Assembly: GCA_934183255.1 (NCBI GenBank)
Contig: CAKPSD010000002.1
Coordinates: 102,631-166,630, forward strand
DNA from: an uncultured Bacilli bacterium
Lineage (GTDB): Bacteria; Bacillota_I; Bacilli_A; RFN20; DUOF01
Length of the DNA stretch: 64,000 bases
Direction of reading: 5' to 3'
The notes beneath the pieces were generated by a model. That model made no database searches and had not been told where the DNA came from. It saw nothing but the letters and a program-made list of their open reading frames with translations. Both the position numbers and the translations under genes were made by a program. This document shows positions 36,865-45,898 of the stretch, piece after piece (position 1 is the stretch's first letter; each line of letters opens with the position of its first letter).

Positions 36865-38214
36865 CTATCTAATAACTTTTATATTAACTTTATTATTATC
36901 ACTATCAAACACTACTATATTATCACTTTTCTTACTTAAACTAACCTTTAATCCATCATTACTTTTCTTTACTTCATCATAAAAATATTTCTTATAATCA
37001 TCTATATAAATATCTTTATCTTTCTTATTTACCTTAACACTAACCTCATACACATCATAACTAAACGGACTAATAACAACATTTAAACTACTAAAATCAT
37101 TATTTCCTTTAATATATCCATGATCCTTAGCCTCTACTACTCTAATATCCTTTATATTTTTTTCAAAACTAAGAGTTATTTTACTTTTATTAAACTCCAT
37201 TACTTTCTTACCATCCATTACCTCATGCCTAGTTAACTTAACTGGATAATGATATAACTCATCATTAATATTTTTGAATTCATCACTAAAAAATACCCTT
37301 AAGTATAAGTCTCCTCTTAATCCGCCACTTTTACCATTTAAGCCCTTTTGCTTTACTTTAACTATTTTAAAATTATTAATCTCATCAAGTTCTATATATT
37401 CTTTAATCTCATTTACTTTCTTATAATAGCTTATATCTAAATACTTAGAATTATTTTCTAACTCTATATAATCAAAATAAAAACTCTTTTTATCCTTATC
37501 TATAATAATGTTCTTATAAACATCTTTTCCTCTTATTTCTGCTAACTCATTCTCTAAGCAGATATAAAAGTCACCATTATTTATACCCTCACCATCTAAC
37601 TTAATAACCTCATTAACACTATTACCACTACTCTTTACATTAGTAAACCCTTTAACGGTTTCTACTCTTTTAGAAACATTCTTACTAATATCTTCTTTAC
37701 TAAAATGAATCATTCTCTTATCATAAACATCATTACCCTTAACATCAAAACATTCTAAATCATTTATTTTAACTTTAATAATTAAATCTCCTCTAATATC
37801 ATTACTCTCTTTCCCTTTTCCTATTAAAGTAATAATATCTCCATTCTTTAAATTACTATTTAGCTTAACTAACACTTTACTATCTTTAACAACTCTTGCT
37901 TTACCATCACATATTGGGCACTTATTCTTTACTAAACTACCTTTTCCTTTACACTTATTACAAACAACTTCATTATCATTAAGTTTAATTTTGCCACTAC
38001 CATTACACTTACTACACTTATCATAATAAATGTTATAGTTAATGCTGCTTGTGCATATACAAGGAACTTCCTTCTTACTTATAACCTCTATTTCTTTCTC
38101 TTTAAGTATATCAAAATAAGAAAAAGAACACTCATCATAAATATTTAATTCATCATGAGTTTGTATATTATTTGCTTCATTGTATTTTCTAATATACAAA
38201 TTATCTTTCATCAT
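36865..38214 (-). CDS. DnaJ-like protein without a J-domain
   Basis: A 449-residue protein that keeps the zinc-binding and substrate-binding parts of DnaJ but has no J-domain. The cysteine-rich region (about 50-110) has CSKCNGSGKI, CNKCKGKGSL and CPICDGKARV repeats. Two CTD-like halves follow: LKNGDIITLIGKGKESNDIR with GDLIIKV, and later GLNGKSGGLRGDLYLRV. The N-terminal 48 residues are unrelated to the J-domain. It may hold client proteins without DnaK, or use the zinc region for nucleic-acid or protein contacts. It overlaps coaE by four bases and precedes the helicase gene. Confidence 0.78.
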   Translation of the reverse strand: MMKDNLYIRKYNEANNIQTHDELNIYDECSFSYFDILKEKEIEVISKKEVPCICTSSINYNIYYDKCSKCNGSGKIKLNDNEVVCNKCKGKGSLVKNKCPICDGKARVVKDSKVLVKLNSNLKNGDIITLIGKGKESNDIRGDLIIKVKINDLECFDVKGNDVYDKRMIHFSKEDISKNVSKRVETVKGFTNVKSSGNSVNEVIKLDGEGINNGDFYICLENELAEIRGKDVYKNIIIDKDKKSFYFDYIELENNSKYLDISYYKKVNEIKEYIELDEINNFKIVKVKQKGLNGKSGGLRGDLYLRVFFSDEFKNINDELYHYPVKLTRHEVMDGKKVMEFNKSKITLSFEKNIKDIRVVEAKDHGYIKGNNDFSSLNVVISPFSYDVYEVSVKVNKKDKDIYIDDYKKYFYDEVKKSNDGLKVSLSKKSDNIVVFDSDNNKVNIKVIR

Positions 38215-38777
38215 CTTAACTCCTTTAATATTTTTTCTAATTCTTCATCACTTATATTATTTCCATCTAGCACATAATCCATCTCACTCTTCTTATAATC
38301 TTCTTTCATTACCTCTCTAAGATCAAAATACTCATTACTTATATTATCCCTTTTAGTAACTCTATTTCTTCTAATCTCTATATTAGTATCCACTAGAATC
38401 CTTAAATCAAGCTTATTCCAATACTTAGTTTTATCAAGTAATATCCAATCTAATATAACAATTTTATCTTTATTATCCTCAATCATCTTATCAATAATAC
38501 CATATTCAATATCTTCAGTATACTTATAATATTCTTCATACTTATCTAAATCATTAAAAATAATATTTCCAACCTTTTTCCTATTCAATACACCATTTTC
38601 CACTACCGAATCATCTTTAACAATACTAACAATATGCTTAACAATCTCTTCATCTTTTAAAATACTTTGCCCAACCTTATCAATATCAATATGAAAAGCA
38701 TTCTCCTTTAACTTACATATTCTTTCAGCTAAAGTAGACTTTCCAGATCCAGATTTACCTATTATTCCAACAAGCAT
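38211..38777 (-). CDS. coaE: Dephospho-CoA kinase
   Basis: A 188-residue enzyme that makes the last phosphate transfer in CoA synthesis. MLVGIIGKSGSGKST carries the P-loop at the N-terminus, FHIDIDKVGQSIL is close to the family's aspartate motif (DaD), and VILDWILLDKTKYWNK and DLRILVDTNIEIRRNRVTKRD match the lid and downstream motifs. Start: ATG at 38777 has GGTGATTAAT upstream; an ATG at 38789 lacks an SD. It is the first gene of the operon with the J-like proteins and the helicase, an unusual setting for coaE. Confidence 0.9.
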   Translation of the reverse strand: MLVGIIGKSGSGKSTLAERICKLKENAFHIDIDKVGQSILKDEEIVKHIVSIVKDDSVVENGVLNRKKVGNIIFNDLDKYEEYYKYTEDIEYGIIDKMIEDNKDKIVILDWILLDKTKYWNKLDLRILVDTNIEIRRNRVTKRDNISNEYFDLREVMKEDYKKSEMDYVLDGNNISDEELEKILKELR

Positions 38778-38793
38778 ATTAATCACCATTTTT

Positions 38794-38799
38794 ATTATA
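38794..38799 (-). promoter_or_regulatory. -10 box of the coaE-helicase operon
   Basis: A perfect TATAAT lies 17 bases before the coaE start, in the gap after the glycerol operon's terminator. The -35 region is not convincing. Confidence 0.45.
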
Positions 38800-38902
38800 C
38801 AATTTAGGCACTAAAAATGCATTTAAACATATTAAAAATATTCCTTGTAAGCATGTTTTTAGCTCTGTTTATAAAAGAATTAACCTTATTTACTATTTTA
38901 AT

Positions 38903-38935
38903 AAAAAAAGTTGAATTATATATACCAAATTCAAC
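38903..38935 (-). terminator. Terminator of the glycerol operon
   Basis: On the minus strand GTTGAATT and AATTCAAC pair over eight bases around a 10-base loop and end in a seven-T run. It lies 20 bases after the DUF1667 stop codon and separates the glycerol operon from coaE. Confidence 0.9.
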
Positions 38936-38954
38936 CTTAATTATTTTCTTATAT

Positions 38955-39299
38955 TTATTTTTCTATTGTTCTAGTAGCTACAATATCTACTCCTAATCCC
39001 ATTACATCTTTAACAATAACATCTTTAACTTTAATAGGAGCACTAACCTCAACATTATCTAAGTATCTAACAACTTCTTGAACTTTATTTTTAGGAATAT
39101 CCCCACTACTAATAACAGGTAATCTTCTAATAAGAGTAGATTTTATTTTAACTGTAGAAGTTAATGTTCTTCTAGGATCAATAGCTTCTTGCTTACCATA
39201 TTTTTCTCCTCTGATGCATGAATTACCAGTTACATTACCTTCATCATCAACCTTTAAATGGCATCCTCTAGGACAAACAATACAAATAAACTCTTTCAT
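38955..39299 (-). CDS. DUF1667 cysteine-motif protein
   Basis: A 114-residue protein of the DUF1667 family. The N-terminal CIVCPRGCHLKVDDEG and the later CIRGEKYG supply four conserved cysteines that probably bind an iron-sulfur cluster. Family members follow the FAD/NAD oxidoreductase gene of glycerol-3-phosphate operons and are thought to pass electrons in its place. The gene starts one base after its neighbour ends, with GGAGGATATGTAAG upstream. Confidence 0.92.
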   Translation of the reverse strand: MKEFICIVCPRGCHLKVDDEGNVTGNSCIRGEKYGKQEAIDPRRTLTSTVKIKSTLIRRLPVISSGDIPKNKVQEVVRYLDNVEVSAPIKVKDVIVKDVMGLGVDIVATRTIEK

Positions 39300-39300
39300 C

Positions 39301-40554
39301 TTACATATCCTCCACTTCTATAACTAAATTTCCTGCATTACTAGTAAATTCTTCTTTTTTAATAACAATAGTTTCCATTTCTGCTGGCAAAAGATGTGGT
39401 TTAACAACCTTTTTAATTTGATTATCATTTATTTTAACTACTATTTTTTTATTCTCCATAGGTCTTCTAACCCTAAACTTAAACTCTACACTATCATCTA
39501 CATTACTAACATTAACAGATTGAGGAATAAGATAACCTAGACCATTACCAGGTTTACACTCTAATACTTCATTACTTCTACTTACTAAATTATTAAGATA
39601 TTTGCTTGCTCCTTTACCTGCTGCTCTACCCTCTTTAGTAACAAAATCAACTAAATCATGAACATGCAAACTATTACCACAAGCAAAAATTCCTTCAACA
39701 CTTGTCTCCATCATCTCATTAACAACAGGGCCTCTAGTAGAGCTCATTTCCATTCCCATATCTTCTAATAAAACATTTGATGGTAATAATCCAACTGATA
39801 ATAATAAAGTATCTACTTCAAACTCTTTCTCTGTTCCCTCAATAAAATTCATCTTATCATCAACTTGACTAACAACTATCTTCTCTATTCTATCTTTTCC
39901 AATTATCTTACTAACTGTATGAGATAAATATAAAGGTATATCAAAGTCTTTTAAACATTGAACAATATTTCTATTTAATCCATTTGAATAAGGCATTACT
40001 TCCGCTACTCCTAAAACTTTAGCACCTTCTAAAGTCATTCTTCTAGCCATAATTAAGCCTATATCTCCACTACCCAAAATAAAAACTCTTTTACCAACTA
40101 AATATCCATCTATATTTAAGTATCTTTGAGCAAGTCCTGCTGTCATTATACCACTAGGTCTATCTCCTGGAATTGCAATAGCTCCTCTAGTTCTTTCACT
40201 ACATCCTGTAGACATAACAATTGCTTTTGCTCTAATAACTGTATATCCATCAGTATCATTAGAATAGATTATTGTTTTATCTTTGCTAATACCTAAAACC
40301 ATAGTATCTACTTTATACTCAATACCTAAACTAATAAACTTATCAACAAATCTTTGAGCATACTCAGGACCTGCTAATTGTTCCTTAAATTCATGTAATC
40401 CAAACCCATTATGAATACATTGAAGAAGTATACCGCCTAAATATTTCTCTTTTTCTAAAAGCAAAATATTTCTAACACCATTTTCATAAGCACTAATAGC
40501 AGCAGCAAGTCCTGCACTACCACCACCAACTACAACTAAATCGTATTCTTTCAT
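39301..40554 (-). CDS. NAD(P)/FAD-dependent oxidoreductase
   Basis: A 417-residue flavoprotein. It has an N-terminal FAD site, LVVVGGGSAGLAAAISAYEN, the family signature GGILLQCIHNGFGL, and a second nucleotide site, VFILGSGDIGLIMARRMT. ACGNSLHVHDLVDFVTKEG near residue 300 is the FAD-closing motif. It resembles the alpha/beta subunits of glycerol-3-phosphate and proline-dehydrogenase complexes, and probably transfers electrons from the dehydrogenase to NAD or another acceptor with DUF1667. It overlaps the GlpA-like stop by one base. Confidence 0.92.
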   Translation of the reverse strand: MKEYDLVVVGGGSAGLAAAISAYENGVRNILLLEKEKYLGGILLQCIHNGFGLHEFKEQLAGPEYAQRFVDKFISLGIEYKVDTMVLGISKDKTIIYSNDTDGYTVIRAKAIVMSTGCSERTRGAIAIPGDRPSGIMTAGLAQRYLNIDGYLVGKRVFILGSGDIGLIMARRMTLEGAKVLGVAEVMPYSNGLNRNIVQCLKDFDIPLYLSHTVSKIIGKDRIEKIVVSQVDDKMNFIEGTEKEFEVDTLLLSVGLLPSNVLLEDMGMEMSSTRGPVVNEMMETSVEGIFACGNSLHVHDLVDFVTKEGRAAGKGASKYLNNLVSRSNEVLECKPGNGLGYLIPQSVNVSNVDDSVEFKFRVRRPMENKKIVVKINDNQIKKVVKPHLLPAEMETIVIKKEEFTSNAGNLVIEVEDM

Positions 40555-41981
40555 TACTTATTCCCCTCCTTAGTTTCACTTTGAAGTATATATGAATCTT
40601 TAGAATCATATCTAACATTTAAAGGATCTAGGTTTAATTCTCTGCATAATATTTCTACTATAAGAGGCTCACAGAAACCTCCTTGGCATTTACCAAAACC
40701 AGGTCTACATCTTTTCTTAACACCCTTAATAGTTCTAGCACCAGCATTTCTTCTAATACAATCGATTACTTCACCCTCACTAACACCTTCGCATCTACAA
40801 ACAATATGTCCAAAAGTCTTATCATTCTTTATTAATTCATTTCTTTCAGACTCACTCATCTTTTTAAGTCTTATAACTTTTCTTCTAAATGGATTAAAAT
40901 CATTATTAACCTCTAAATGTAATTTTTCATTTACAAGTCTTACTGCTTCTTTACTAATAGCAGGAGCGCTTGCAAGTCCTGGCGATTCAATTCCACCAAG
41001 ATTAATGAAATTATCATTTTCATTTATAACAAAATCATGAGTAGAACTAGTAGCTCTTAAGCCACTAAATTCTCTAATAATATAATTAAATGGTATATTT
41101 TTAACTAACTTAGAAGCATTTTTCCTAACATTATCAAGAGTCATTTTATCAGTAGCTAAATCACTCTTATCATCTACAAATTCACTACTTGGTCCTATTA
41201 AATAGTTACTATGAGTAGTAGGAGTAACTAGGATTCCTTTTCCTTTTTCAGTAGGAACTGGAAAAATAACATGACTAACAAAAGGTTTTTCAAAATGATC
41301 TAGCACAAAATATTCACCTTTTCTAGGAGTTATCTTAAATGTCTCATCATCAACCATATTAGCTATCTTATCTGAATATACACCTGCAGCATTAACAACC
41401 ATCTTACTTTCAAATTCTTTATCTTTAGTTTTAACTACATATTTATCTTGAAGTTTTCTAATATCAACGACTTCTTCATCTAATAAAAGTTCTACTCCAT
41501 TATCAATAGCATTCTCAGCTAAAGCTACACATAACTCAAAAGGATTAATAATACCAGCACTAGGAGCATATAAAGAACCTATTACTTCATCACTAACAAA
41601 TGGTTCAATCTTTTTAGTTTCTTCTTTATCTAAAATTTTGACTTCAACTCCATTTTCCTTTGCTCTACTAACATAACCTTTTATAACATTAAATTCTTCT
41701 TCATTAGTTGCGCATGTTAAAGAACCAATTCTTTTAAATTCTACATCTAACTCTTTAGTTAATAAATCATACATTTTATTTCCTTCAACATTATATTTTG
41801 CTTTATTAGTTTTAGGAATAGGATCATAACCAGAATGCACAATTGCACTATTTGCCATAGATGTAACATTACCTACATCATTTTCTTTATCAAGCACTAA
41901 AACTTTAGCTTTATATCTAGATAATTCTCTTGCTACTGCACAACCAATAACTCCTGCTCCTATTATTATTACATCATACAT
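40554..41981 (-). CDS. Glycerol-3-phosphate dehydrogenase, GlpA-like with BFD domain
   Basis: A 475-residue FAD enzyme oxidising glycerol-3-phosphate to dihydroxyacetone phosphate. The FAD site is VIIGAGVIGCAVARELS at the N-terminus. NSAIVHSGYDPIPKT and GGIESPGLASAPAIS are typical of GlpA/DAO proteins. The C-terminal CRCEGVSEGEVIDCIRRN and the following cysteine block (KRCRPGFGKCQGGFC) form a BFD-like iron-sulfur domain, as in anaerobic GlpA. Position downstream of glpK and upstream of its redox partners confirms the role. ATG at 41981 follows AAGGAGAG. Confidence 0.88.
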   Translation of the reverse strand: MYDVIIIGAGVIGCAVARELSRYKAKVLVLDKENDVGNVTSMANSAIVHSGYDPIPKTNKAKYNVEGNKMYDLLTKELDVEFKRIGSLTCATNEEEFNVIKGYVSRAKENGVEVKILDKEETKKIEPFVSDEVIGSLYAPSAGIINPFELCVALAENAIDNGVELLLDEEVVDIRKLQDKYVVKTKDKEFESKMVVNAAGVYSDKIANMVDDETFKITPRKGEYFVLDHFEKPFVSHVIFPVPTEKGKGILVTPTTHSNYLIGPSSEFVDDKSDLATDKMTLDNVRKNASKLVKNIPFNYIIREFSGLRATSSTHDFVINENDNFINLGGIESPGLASAPAISKEAVRLVNEKLHLEVNNDFNPFRRKVIRLKKMSESERNELIKNDKTFGHIVCRCEGVSEGEVIDCIRRNAGARTIKGVKKRCRPGFGKCQGGFCEPLIVEILCRELNLDPLNVRYDSKDSYILQSETKEGNK

Positions 41982-41996
41982 ACTATTTTTCTCTCC

Positions 41997-43502
41997 TTAC
42001 TTTTTATTAGGTTTAAATGTTCTTGTTGATTCTACTGCCTGTTTCCAGCCACTATATATCTTTTCAACATTTTTAAGGGTTCTAGAAGGAACAAATATTC
42101 TCTCCATTGCTCTTAATTTCTTTATTTCATCAGTATCTTTATAAACTCCTGTAGCAAGACCTGCTAAATAAGCTACCCCTAAAGCAGTTGTCTCTAAATT
42201 AGTAGGTCTCATAATATTACAATTCAAAATATCACTTTGAAATTGCATTAAGAAATTATTAGCGCACGCTCCTCCATCTACTGCTAAACTCTTAAATTTG
42301 AGTTTAGATTCTTCTTTCATTACTTCCATTACATCTTTACTTTGAAATGCTATTGATTCAAGTGTTGCTCTAATAATGTGTTCTTTTGTTGTAGCTCTAG
42401 TTAAGCCAAATATAGCTCCTCTAGCATCATTATCCCAATATGGAGTACCCATACCAACAAATGAAGGAACCACATATACTCCCTCACAACTACTAATGCG
42501 TGTTGCATACATTTCACTTTCCTTAGAACTTCTAAACATTCTAAGCCCATCTCTAAGCCACTGTATAGAACTTCCTCCAATAAATACAGAACCCTCTAAT
42601 GCATATTCTACTTTGCCATTTATGCCCCATGCTATTGTAGTTAATAGCCCTTGATTAGAGTAAATAGGAGTAGTAGATGTATTCATTAACATGAAGCATC
42701 CTGTACCATATGTATTTTTAATATCACCCTTATTAAAACAACCTTGCCCAAATAAAGAAGATTGTTGATCTCCTGCAATACCCGCAATAGGAATATTAAC
42801 TTTAAAATTCTTTTCAAGCCTAGTAGCCTCACCAACAATTTCATTACAAGAAACAACTTTAGGAAGCATAGATTTAGGAACATCAAATAATTTTAACAAT
42901 TCTTCATCCCATTCAAGAGTATTAATATTAAATAAACATGTTCTAGATGCATTAGTATAATCAGTAACATGTACTTTACCTTGAGTTAATTTCCATATTA
43001 ACCATGTATCTATAGTACCAAACAATAGTTTACCTTCCTTAGCCTTTTCTCTTGCACCAGGAACATTATCTAATATCCATTTTATTTTACTTGCAGAAAA
43101 ATAAGGATTTAAAAGTAACCCTGTTTTCTTATGAATCATTTCTTCATAACCATCATTAATTAATTTTTCACATATTTCTTGAGATTGCCTAGATTGCCAT
43201 ACAATTGCATTATAAATAGGTTCACTAGTTTCTTTATCCCATACTACTGTTGTTTCTCTTTGATTTGTAATGCCAATACCAGCAATATGACTCGGATCAA
43301 TGTTACTCTTATTGATAGCTTCTTTAATAACTTCATATGTAGTATGCCATATTTCTTCAGCATCATGTTCAACCCATCCACTATGAGGACAAATCTGTGT
43401 AAACTCTAATTGAGCACTACTAATTTTATCACCCTTCTTATCAAACACAATTGCTCTAGAACTAGTAGTACCCTGATCAATAGCTAAAAGATATTTTTTC
43501 AT
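41997..43502 (-). CDS. glpK: Glycerol kinase
   Basis: A 501-residue enzyme that phosphorylates glycerol to sn-glycerol-3-phosphate. The N-terminal AIDQGTTSSRAIVFDKKG and the ATP-binding GIAGDQQSSLFGQGCF are diagnostic of FGGY kinases of the GlpK group; WVEHDAEEIW, VWQSRQSQEICEKL and GGACANNFLMQFQSDIL follow family order. Length is typical (about 500). ATG at 43502 overlaps the stop of the lipase gene (TAATG), so the two are translationally coupled. No glpF is in the window. Confidence 0.97.
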   Translation of the reverse strand: MKKYLLAIDQGTTSSRAIVFDKKGDKISSAQLEFTQICPHSGWVEHDAEEIWHTTYEVIKEAINKSNIDPSHIAGIGITNQRETTVVWDKETSEPIYNAIVWQSRQSQEICEKLINDGYEEMIHKKTGLLLNPYFSASKIKWILDNVPGAREKAKEGKLLFGTIDTWLIWKLTQGKVHVTDYTNASRTCLFNINTLEWDEELLKLFDVPKSMLPKVVSCNEIVGEATRLEKNFKVNIPIAGIAGDQQSSLFGQGCFNKGDIKNTYGTGCFMLMNTSTTPIYSNQGLLTTIAWGINGKVEYALEGSVFIGGSSIQWLRDGLRMFRSSKESEMYATRISSCEGVYVVPSFVGMGTPYWDNDARGAIFGLTRATTKEHIIRATLESIAFQSKDVMEVMKEESKLKFKSLAVDGGACANNFLMQFQSDILNCNIMRPTNLETTALGVAYLAGLATGVYKDTDEIKKLRAMERIFVPSRTLKNVEKIYSGWKQAVESTRTFKPNKK

Positions 43503-44332
43503 TACTTTTGCACCCTTTCATTACACCAATCTAATAAATCTCCAATTACTTTATCTTTACTAACTTCATTGAATATCTCATGATATAATCCCTCATACAT
43601 AATAAGCTTTTTATCACTACATTTTAAATTATTAAAAGTCCACTCTCCAGTACTACTTTCAACAATTCCATCATTCTTACCATGCATAACTAAAGTAGGG
43701 CATTTTATATTACTAATATTATTATGCACAAATTTAGTACCTTTAATAAATGCATTACCTAATAACTTAAAACTAATTTTTTTCAAAACAAGTGGATCAT
43801 TTTCATATTTTTCTACTACTTCTGGATCACTGCAAACTCCACTACCCATCTTATTAGCATATTGAAGTTTACCCATTAAATTATATGGTAAATATTTTAA
43901 TGCTTTTGCAGCATTAGGGCATACATTTGCACCACCTGATATAACAAGCAAATCTATTTTACTAGGATATTTACAAGTATATGCAGTAGCAATTAATCCT
44001 CCCATTGAATGTCCAATAAGAATTAATTTTAAGTCTTTATTGTCTCTTCTAACAATATCAACAAAGAAATTAAGATCACTCAAATAATCAAAAAAGTTAT
44101 CTAAGTGTCCTCTTTTACCTTCACTCTTACCATGACCTCTTAAATCAAAACGATATACATTATAATTTTCTTCATTAAACTTTTTTGTAATATAATCATA
44201 TCTTCCCAAATGCTCACAAATCCCATGCACAAAAATAACAGCAGCTTTAGGCTCATCTACTTTATTAACACTATAAAATATCTTTGTATCTTTCTCTCCT
44301 AAAAACATGCTCTCATAATTAGCGTAACCCAT
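43502..44332 (-). CDS. Monoacylglycerol lipase-like alpha/beta hydrolase
   Basis: A 276-residue serine hydrolase. The nucleophile elbow GHSMGG (LILIGHSMGGLIATAY), the oxyanion segment VIFVHGICEHLGRY and the family stretch YRFDLRGHGKSEGKRGHLDN identify the monoglyceride-lipase/lysophospholipase group. The aspartate (HGKNDGIVESS) and histidine (YEGLYHEIFNE) complete the triad. No signal peptide is seen, so it acts on lipids taken up or at the inner face. It is the first gene of the operon, releasing glycerol for GlpK. ATG at 44332 has AGGAGTG; a frame to 44353 lacks an SD. Confidence 0.9.
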   Translation of the reverse strand: MGYANYESMFLGEKDTKIFYSVNKVDEPKAAVIFVHGICEHLGRYDYITKKFNEENYNVYRFDLRGHGKSEGKRGHLDNFFDYLSDLNFFVDIVRRDNKDLKLILIGHSMGGLIATAYTCKYPSKIDLLVISGGANVCPNAAKALKYLPYNLMGKLQYANKMGSGVCSDPEVVEKYENDPLVLKKISFKLLGNAFIKGTKFVHNNISNIKCPTLVMHGKNDGIVESSTGEWTFNNLKCSDKKLIMYEGLYHEIFNEVSKDKVIGDLLDWCNERVQK

Positions 44333-44505
44333 ATAAATCACTCCTCTTATCAAAACTGTCTATTTATACTTTAATTATACAATTAATATTAATTTTAGCA
44401 TAATATTTGATTACTATTTTTTAACACTTATTAAAGATACAAACATTAGTTGTTGATAATTGCTTTTAAATTGTTTTATAATATTAAAAAGGGGACGTGG
44501 GTAAA

Positions 44506-44901
44506 ATGTATTGCAAAAAATGTGGAGGAAAGTTAGAAAGCTATGCAAGTAACTGTGCTTTCTGTGGTGCGCCAGTAGATAACTATGATGATAAAGCTAA
44601 ATATGTAGAGCAAAGAAGTAATTCTAGTATTGATAAGCCTATGACAATGTGGAAATGGATAGGATTTTATCTTTTAAATGTAATTCCTGTTGTAGGTCAA
44701 ATAATAGTACTTGTATTATTATTCAAATGGGCTTCTAAAAAGAATCCTGATAAATCATTACAAGGATTTGCAAAAGCTAATTTGTTCTTAATTCTAATAG
44801 CTATTGTTATAACCGTTTTATTTTCTGTTTTAATAGCTGTTGGTGTAATAAATCAAGACTTCATGAAAGACTACCTTGAAAGCTTGTCAAGCCTTAAATA
44901 A
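44506..44901 (+). CDS. Zinc-ribbon membrane protein
   Basis: A 131-residue protein. An N-terminal zinc ribbon (YCKKCGGKL...CAFCGAPV) is followed by an acidic linker and two membrane helices near residues 55-75 and 92-118. This is a common architecture in Firmicutes with unknown function. GTG at 44497 is also in frame, but ATG at 44506 is preferred: GGGGAC is about 10 bases upstream, while it abuts the GTG. It is divergent from the glycerol operon and has its own terminator. Confidence 0.8.
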   Translation: MYCKKCGGKLESYASNCAFCGAPVDNYDDKAKYVEQRSNSSIDKPMTMWKWIGFYLLNVIPVVGQIIVLVLLFKWASKKNPDKSLQGFAKANLFLILIAIVITVLFSVLIAVGVINQDFMKDYLESLSSLK

Positions 44902-44919
44902 AATCAGATAATTAGACAT

Positions 44920-44959
44920 AAAAAAGATTTCATTAATTTAATATAGTGAAATCTTTTTT
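44920..44959 (+). terminator. Terminator of the zinc-ribbon gene
   Basis: AAAAAAGATTTCA and TGAAATCTTTTTT form a 13-pair hairpin with a 14-base loop and end in a T run, 18 bases past the stop codon. The A-rich left arm would also allow activity on the opposite strand. Confidence 0.85.
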
Positions 44960-45148
44960 ATTTTGCTATTTAATAACTTATCAATTATTTTTTTATATGA
45001 CTATCCTTTATATTTGTTTTAAAATAACAAAATTTTATACTCATGTGTTCATTACAATACTATTAGTTTTTTTTGCAATTTTATTACTCTATAAAGTAAT
45101 TTTTTGCCTTTTTAGTAATTTATTACAGTTATATAAATATTAATTAAC

Positions 45149-45621
45149 TTATTTAATACAAAATACTGCATATAAAGGAACAAATTTAATATTATTTTCA
45201 AATTCAAAATTTCTAGTAGACATTCTTATCGCATATTCAGGATTATATCTTTTAATATAAACATCTAAGCTTTTTGATCTAATATTATCACTAGACTTAA
45301 CCTCTATTGGTATTACATTTTTTCCAAGTCTTGATATAAAATCCACTTCTACTTCATTACCACTTGTCCAATAATAACATTGATTAATGTTTACTATCAT
45401 TTGATTATTAACATAATTTTCAGTTAAACCACCCTTAAAATAATTAAAATCTGTATTATCAAAAAGTATATCATCTATTAAAATATCTTGACTAGCACAA
45501 CATAATCCAACATCATTCATATAAAACTTAAAATCACTCAACGATCCCCTTCGATAGCCCCATCAAATTCTTTAGATCTACCACCACTTTTTATTTGAGA
45601 ATACTTAAATTTTAAATTTCT
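45149..45621 (-). pseudogene. Remnant of an AAA_14/DUF4143 ATPase
   Basis: The C-terminal part of a DUF4143 ATPase is preserved in two frames. In one (about 45621-45539) the sequence KFKYSQIKSGGRSKEFDGAI matches the family's middle, then hits a TGA. In the next frame FKFYMNDVGLCCASQDILID, LTENYVNN, YYWTSGNEVEVDFISRLGKN and VIPIEVKSS match the closing DUF4143 domain. The link between them, normally 25-30 residues, is missing, and the whole ATPase N-terminus is absent, so this is a decayed gene. Further open stretches up to about 45720 may belong to it. The frame at 45541 starts only with TTG and no SD. Confidence 0.85.
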
Positions 45622-45868
45622 CTTTTCTTATTATATTTTCCCATATCATCAAAATAAAAATCTAATATATGTGTTAAACAAATTAACAAAGTATGTTTTT
45701 CAACTTGCTTAGTTCCTTGAAAAATTAATTATTTCGTACTTCTAATTTCTATACCAAATGCTAGTAAATTTATTAAAAGAAAATACATTATCAGTCACAT
45801 ATATCACATAACAATGCTTTTTACACTTTTTAGCACATAACTATTTTTTATCCTATTTTTGTTTACAA

Positions 45869-45897
45869 GTAGTAATCAGCTTTTAACTGATTACTAC
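45869..45897 (-). terminator. Hairpin after the giant surface-protein gene
   Basis: GTAGTAATCAG and CTGATTACTAC form a perfect 11-pair stem with a seven-base loop, directly after the stop codon at 45899. No T run follows on the minus strand, so termination may be partial, or the stem protects the long mRNA from decay. Confidence 0.6.
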
Positions 45898-45898
45898 C

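Noticed and set aside
44946..45143. A 65-codon plus-strand frame after the zinc-ribbon gene
   Set aside because: It starts with GTG inside the terminator hairpin, has no SD, and its phenylalanine/isoleucine-rich content is what any AT-rich spacer gives.
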